Origin: Acidaminobacter sp. JC074 | GTDB lineage: Bacteria; Bacillota; Clostridia; Peptostreptococcales; Acidaminobacteraceae | Direction of reading: 5' to 3' | Assembly (NCBI RefSeq): GCF_022496765.1 | Contig: NZ_VANV01000018.1 | Coordinates: 1 to 64,000, forward strand | DNA: 64,000 nt | Shown here: positions 61,609-64,000 of the stretch, in pieces | Numbering within the stretch: the first letter of the stretch is position 1 | How the letters are laid out: the number at the start of each line of letters is the position of its first letter | The notes under the pieces: generated by a model | The model's input: only the letters and a program-made list of their open reading frames with translations | Told to the model about the DNA's origin: nothing | Databases searched by the model: none | Program-made: the position numbers and the translations under genes

Positions 61609-62784
61609 TTAAAGTTCATTTTGCAACAACTGACCTAATCTCTTGATACCAATAACGATATTTTCTTCATTCATATTAGAGAAGTTCAGTCTCATTGTAT
61701 TTCTTGTGTCTGAATTTGGGAAGAATGATCCACCAGGTACAAAGGCAACCTTCTCCTCTACCGCCTTAACCATCAACTCTTTAGTGTCGATTGTTTCAGG
61801 TAGTTCTACCCATATGAAAAGTCCACCTTCAGGTATAATATATTTAGCCTCTTGAGGGAATGACTCTTTCATTGTGTCTAACATCAGGTTACGACGTTTT
61901 TTGTAAACTGAAATAATTTTATCGATATGATCATCTAATGAGTAATCATCTAGATAAACAGATAATTCTCTTTGACTCATAGATGAAGTCTGTAGATCTG
62001 AACCTTGTTTAACCATAATATACTTGTTTAAAAGTTCATGATCAGCACAAACCCAACCAATTCTTAAACCTGGCGCGAATGTTTTAGAGAATGTACCTAA
62101 AAATACAACTCTACCGTCATCATCCATAGACTTAAGTGCTGGTAAGTGTTGGCCCTCATATCTTAGTTCACCATAAGGATTGTCCTCCACAATAACTAGG
62201 TCGTATTTCTTAGCTATTTCAAGAAGACCTTTTCTTCTCTCTAAAGACCAAGTCTTGCCAGAAGGATTTTGAAAATCAGGAATAACATAAATAAACTTTA
62301 CATTTTCATTGTCATTGATGGTCTTCTCTAAGTCTTCAAGAATCATACCATCCTTGTCAGTGGCAACTTCTCTGAACTGACATTCATAAGCTTTAAATGC
62401 ATTGATAGCACCTAAATAAGAAGGACTTTCACATATAACAATGTCGTCAGGATCTAAAAATACTTTTCCAGAAAAATCTAGACCTTGCTGAGAACCACTC
62501 GTAATTAAAATATCTTCAAAAGATGCCTTAATGTTCATTTTCCCCATACGTTTGGCTATATGTTCTCTTAGTGGATTGTAACCTTCAGTCGTAGAATATT
62601 GAAGCGCTTCTCTACCTAAGTTTTGAATCACCTTCTGTGATACGATTTCCATGTGTTCTACAGGAAATAGTTCTGGTGCTGGTAAGCCACCTGCAAAAGA
62701 AATGATTTCTGGCTGTTGCGTCAGCTTTAAAATCTCTCTTATTTCAGAAGCCTTCATGTTTTCCATACGTTTCGAAAATTTCAT
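61609..62784 (-). CDS. PLP-dependent aminotransferase, class I/II (2-aminoadipate/valine-type)
   Basis: This 391-residue fold-type I aminotransferase has the PLP Lys in GTFSKTFAPGLRIGW, SGSQQGLD, PDFQNPSG, VEDNPYGELRY and a C-terminal MRLNFSN. The opening ISFAGGLPAPELFP is typical of the LysN/ARO8-like group, which transaminates 2-aminoadipate or hydrophobic amino acids. It lies 12 bases after a FadR-type regulator and next to a 2-oxoacid:ferredoxin oxidoreductase, so amino acid to 2-oxoacid conversion feeding that enzyme is plausible. SD GGGGGA is good. Confidence 0.92.
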   Translation of the reverse strand: MKFSKRMENMKASEIREILKLTQQPEIISFAGGLPAPELFPVEHMEIVSQKVIQNLGREALQYSTTEGYNPLREHIAKRMGKMNIKASFEDILITSGSQQGLDFSGKVFLDPDDIVICESPSYLGAINAFKAYECQFREVATDKDGMILEDLEKTINDNENVKFIYVIPDFQNPSGKTWSLERRKGLLEIAKKYDLVIVEDNPYGELRYEGQHLPALKSMDDDGRVVFLGTFSKTFAPGLRIGWVCADHELLNKYIMVKQGSDLQTSSMSQRELSVYLDDYSLDDHIDKIISVYKKRRNLMLDTMKESFPQEAKYIIPEGGLFIWVELPETIDTKELMVKAVEEKVAFVPGGSFFPNSDTRNTMRLNFSNMNEENIVIGIKRLGQLLQNEL

Positions 62785-62796
62785 ACACTTTCCCCC

Positions 62797-63441
62797 TTAT
62801 ATTCTTGTGAAAAATCTCCTCGACATTTGTTCTAAGAATTCCCTAGTGTGATCTTCTGTGTGTTTTCTTGCACCTTCCTTGTCATGGTTCTTGATACAGT
62901 GAGCCATAACGGTCAAGGACTCTTTAAACCAGTTGACGTCTTCTATAACATATTTTATGAATTGAAGAAAACGTGCTGTTTTAATATTGAGTTCTTCTAA
63001 GGTGTCTATTAGAATTGGATTGTTAGAAGCTTCCCTAACAATCCTGTGAAACCTTTGGTCAGCTTTGATGCAGTCCTTGTAGTCATCTACAATATCATAG
63101 TGATTAAATTTATCGATGATTTCAAAGAGTTCATCAACTTGTGCTGTTGTAGCTCTTGTTGCAGCCAGTTCGGCAGCGAAAGCCTCTAGGTTCATTTTTA
63201 CCTCGTATGCATGTTTAACAGATTCTAAATCCAACTGAGTTACAAAAGTACCTACACGCGGCCTTAGATCCAGTAGACCTTTCTGTTGCAATTTGAGTAT
63301 GGCTTCCCTGACAGGCGTTCTAGAGACATTGAACTCCTTGATGAGTTCTTTTTCATTTATGGCATCTCCAGGCCTGTACTCCATCTCAATGATACGACGT
63401 TCTAATTCTTTATATATACTTATATTTGCTGGTAAATTCAT
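62797..63441 (-). CDS. GntR/FadR family transcriptional regulator
   Basis: This 214-residue regulator has an N-terminal winged helix (about residues 8-70: IIEMEYRPGDAINEKELIKEF and VSRTPVREAILKLQQKGL) and an all-helical FCD ligand-binding domain (about 75-210) with the metal-binding His set in DQRFHRIV and MAHCIKNHD. FadR-type proteins sense acids such as 2-oxoacids or amino acids. It is co-transcribed with the aminotransferase, 12 bases away, and lies beside porB, so it may control 2-oxoacid metabolism. Confidence 0.92.
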   Translation of the reverse strand: MNLPANISIYKELERRIIEMEYRPGDAINEKELIKEFNVSRTPVREAILKLQQKGLLDLRPRVGTFVTQLDLESVKHAYEVKMNLEAFAAELAATRATTAQVDELFEIIDKFNHYDIVDDYKDCIKADQRFHRIVREASNNPILIDTLEELNIKTARFLQFIKYVIEDVNWFKESLTVMAHCIKNHDKEGARKHTEDHTREFLEQMSRRFFTRI

Positions 63442-63498
63442 GTGGCCATCCTTTTGTCTTTTTTATATTATAGCTTAAAACAAATGGGATACCAACTC

Positions 63499-64000
63499 CT
63501 ATAGCCAGTTCTTTCTCATTTTAGCCCATTTCTTATCTCTATGCGCTTTTATAACTTCTATGTCAGAATCTTTCAAGTGTTTAAATCTACCTTGAACTTT
63601 TAAGTAATCTTCAACCGATGCAAATTCCTTAGGATTCTTGTTAAGCTTGAACTCACCATTTTCATACTCAGCTAGATAGATCAAACCTGAATCAACTGCC
63701 TGCTTTGCAAGGTCAATTGTAATATTTGATTCATGACCCCAGCCTGTTGGACAAGGGGCAAATATATGAAGGTATGATGTACCTTTTGTATTTTTACACT
63801 TTTCAATTTTAGCCATTAAGTCATCTAAATAACCAACACTTGCCGTCGCCGCATAGGCAATATCATGCGCTGCAACAATTTCAAACATGTTCTTCTTCAT
63901 GGTTACAGAACCAGGAAGATTATCACCAGCAGGTGAAGTTGTTGTTTTCGTACCGTATGGTGTAAGGCCTGACTTTTGAATACCTGTATTCATGTAAGCT
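63499..64000 (-). CDS. porB: Pyruvate:ferredoxin oxidoreductase beta subunit, 3' part (window edge)
   Basis: The frame is open to the right edge; only the C-terminal 166 codons are seen. YMNTGIQKSGLTPYGTKTTTSPAG, FEIVAAHDIAYAATASVGYLDDL, and SYLHIFAPCPTGWG are typical of the beta (TPP-binding) subunit of pyruvate or 2-oxoacid:ferredoxin oxidoreductases. It makes acetyl-CoA, CO2 and reduced ferredoxin from pyruvate in anaerobes. The N-terminal TPP motif lies outside the window. Pyruvate as substrate is likely, but a 2-oxoisovalerate type cannot be excluded. Confidence 0.9.
   Translation of the reverse strand, partial: AYMNTGIQKSGLTPYGTKTTTSPAGDNLPGSVTMKKNMFEIVAAHDIAYAATASVGYLDDLMAKIEKCKNTKGTSYLHIFAPCPTGWGHESNITIDLAKQAVDSGLIYLAEYENGEFKLNKNPKEFASVEDYLKVQGRFKHLKDSDIEVIKAHRDKKWAKMRKNWL

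Noticed and set aside
1..64000. tRNA, rRNA, prophage or CRISPR loci
   Set aside because: I found no cloverleaf with conserved T-loop, no rRNA sequence, no phage structural genes and no repeat arrays.

Overview
The window reads as chromosomal DNA of an anaerobic, low-GC Gram-positive bacterium (Bacillota, most likely Clostridia-like). The grounds are strongly A/T-ending codons, AGGAGG-type ribosome binding sites, many intrinsic terminators, a pyruvate:ferredoxin oxidoreductase beta subunit at the right edge, molybdenum hydroxylases of the anaerobic purine-fermentation type, an SLH-domain protein and an S66 LD-carboxypeptidase (both imply a peptidoglycan wall). UGA is a normal stop. I cannot fix the genus.

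Layout. 0-1.6 kb: a structured gene-free stretch and two small unrecognised membrane proteins. 1.6-3.7 kb: flotillin plus NfeD-like partner. 3.8-7.2 kb: operon of an S66 carboxypeptidase, a TraX-family membrane protein and a GAF/GGDEF diguanylate cyclase. 7.2-9.9 kb: recX, a MATE exporter, a CsoR-type repressor and a DsrE-family protein. 9.9-11.5 kb: methyltransferase-like protein and a marR-msrA pair. 11.7-22.4 kb: a cation/proton antiporter, TPR-GGDEF protein, Cys-rich-CWC/PfkB kinase fusion, RF3, TPR-GAF histidine kinase, SF1 helicase, DUF697-like membrane protein. 22.4-36.7 kb: a 13-gene minus-strand purine-degradation operon in which all 12 gene junctions overlap. 36.8-40.3 kb: xdhC, a zinc-ribbon protein, GNAT and a formamidase-type enzyme. 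40.4-47.9 kb: operon of a 1,627-residue AAA+ ATPase (DUF3686 type), a second flotillin and its OB-fold membrane partner, with similar hairpin elements at both ends. 48.4-52.0 kb: SLH-CAP protein, pseudo-receiver/GGDEF-like protein, deoxynucleoside kinase, degenerate GGDEF protein. 52.1-58.9 kb: a 2,010-residue lipoprotein with two VWA domains and a possible transglutaminase-like core, and a LiaF-like protein with a Glu-rich tail. 58.9-64 kb: DEDDh exonuclease, a degenerate NRPS-like condensation/adenylation protein, PLP aminotransferase, FadR-type regulator, porB 3' part.

How the genes work together. The purine operon encodes two full sets of molybdenum hydroxylase subunits (large, 2Fe-2S, FAD), a molybdenum cofactor nucleotidyltransferase, and the ring-opening enzymes known from the E. 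coli yge/ygf cluster (SsnA, hydantoinase/dihydropyrimidinase, YgeW, YgeY). A compact PreA-like flavo-iron-sulfur enzyme sits where the large YgfK reductase would be expected, and a threonine-synthase-like PLP enzyme where YgeX would be expected. I infer a variant anaerobic route from purines through ureido and diamino acids to ammonia, carbamoyl phosphate and pyruvate. No carbamate kinase or purine permease is in the window.

The most unusual items are this operon, the AAA/flotillin operon with its flanking repeats, the NRPS-like protein that has lost its catalytic motifs, the giant VWA lipoprotein, and a repeated habit of placing hairpins across stop codons, in three places directly against the next gene's ribosome binding site.
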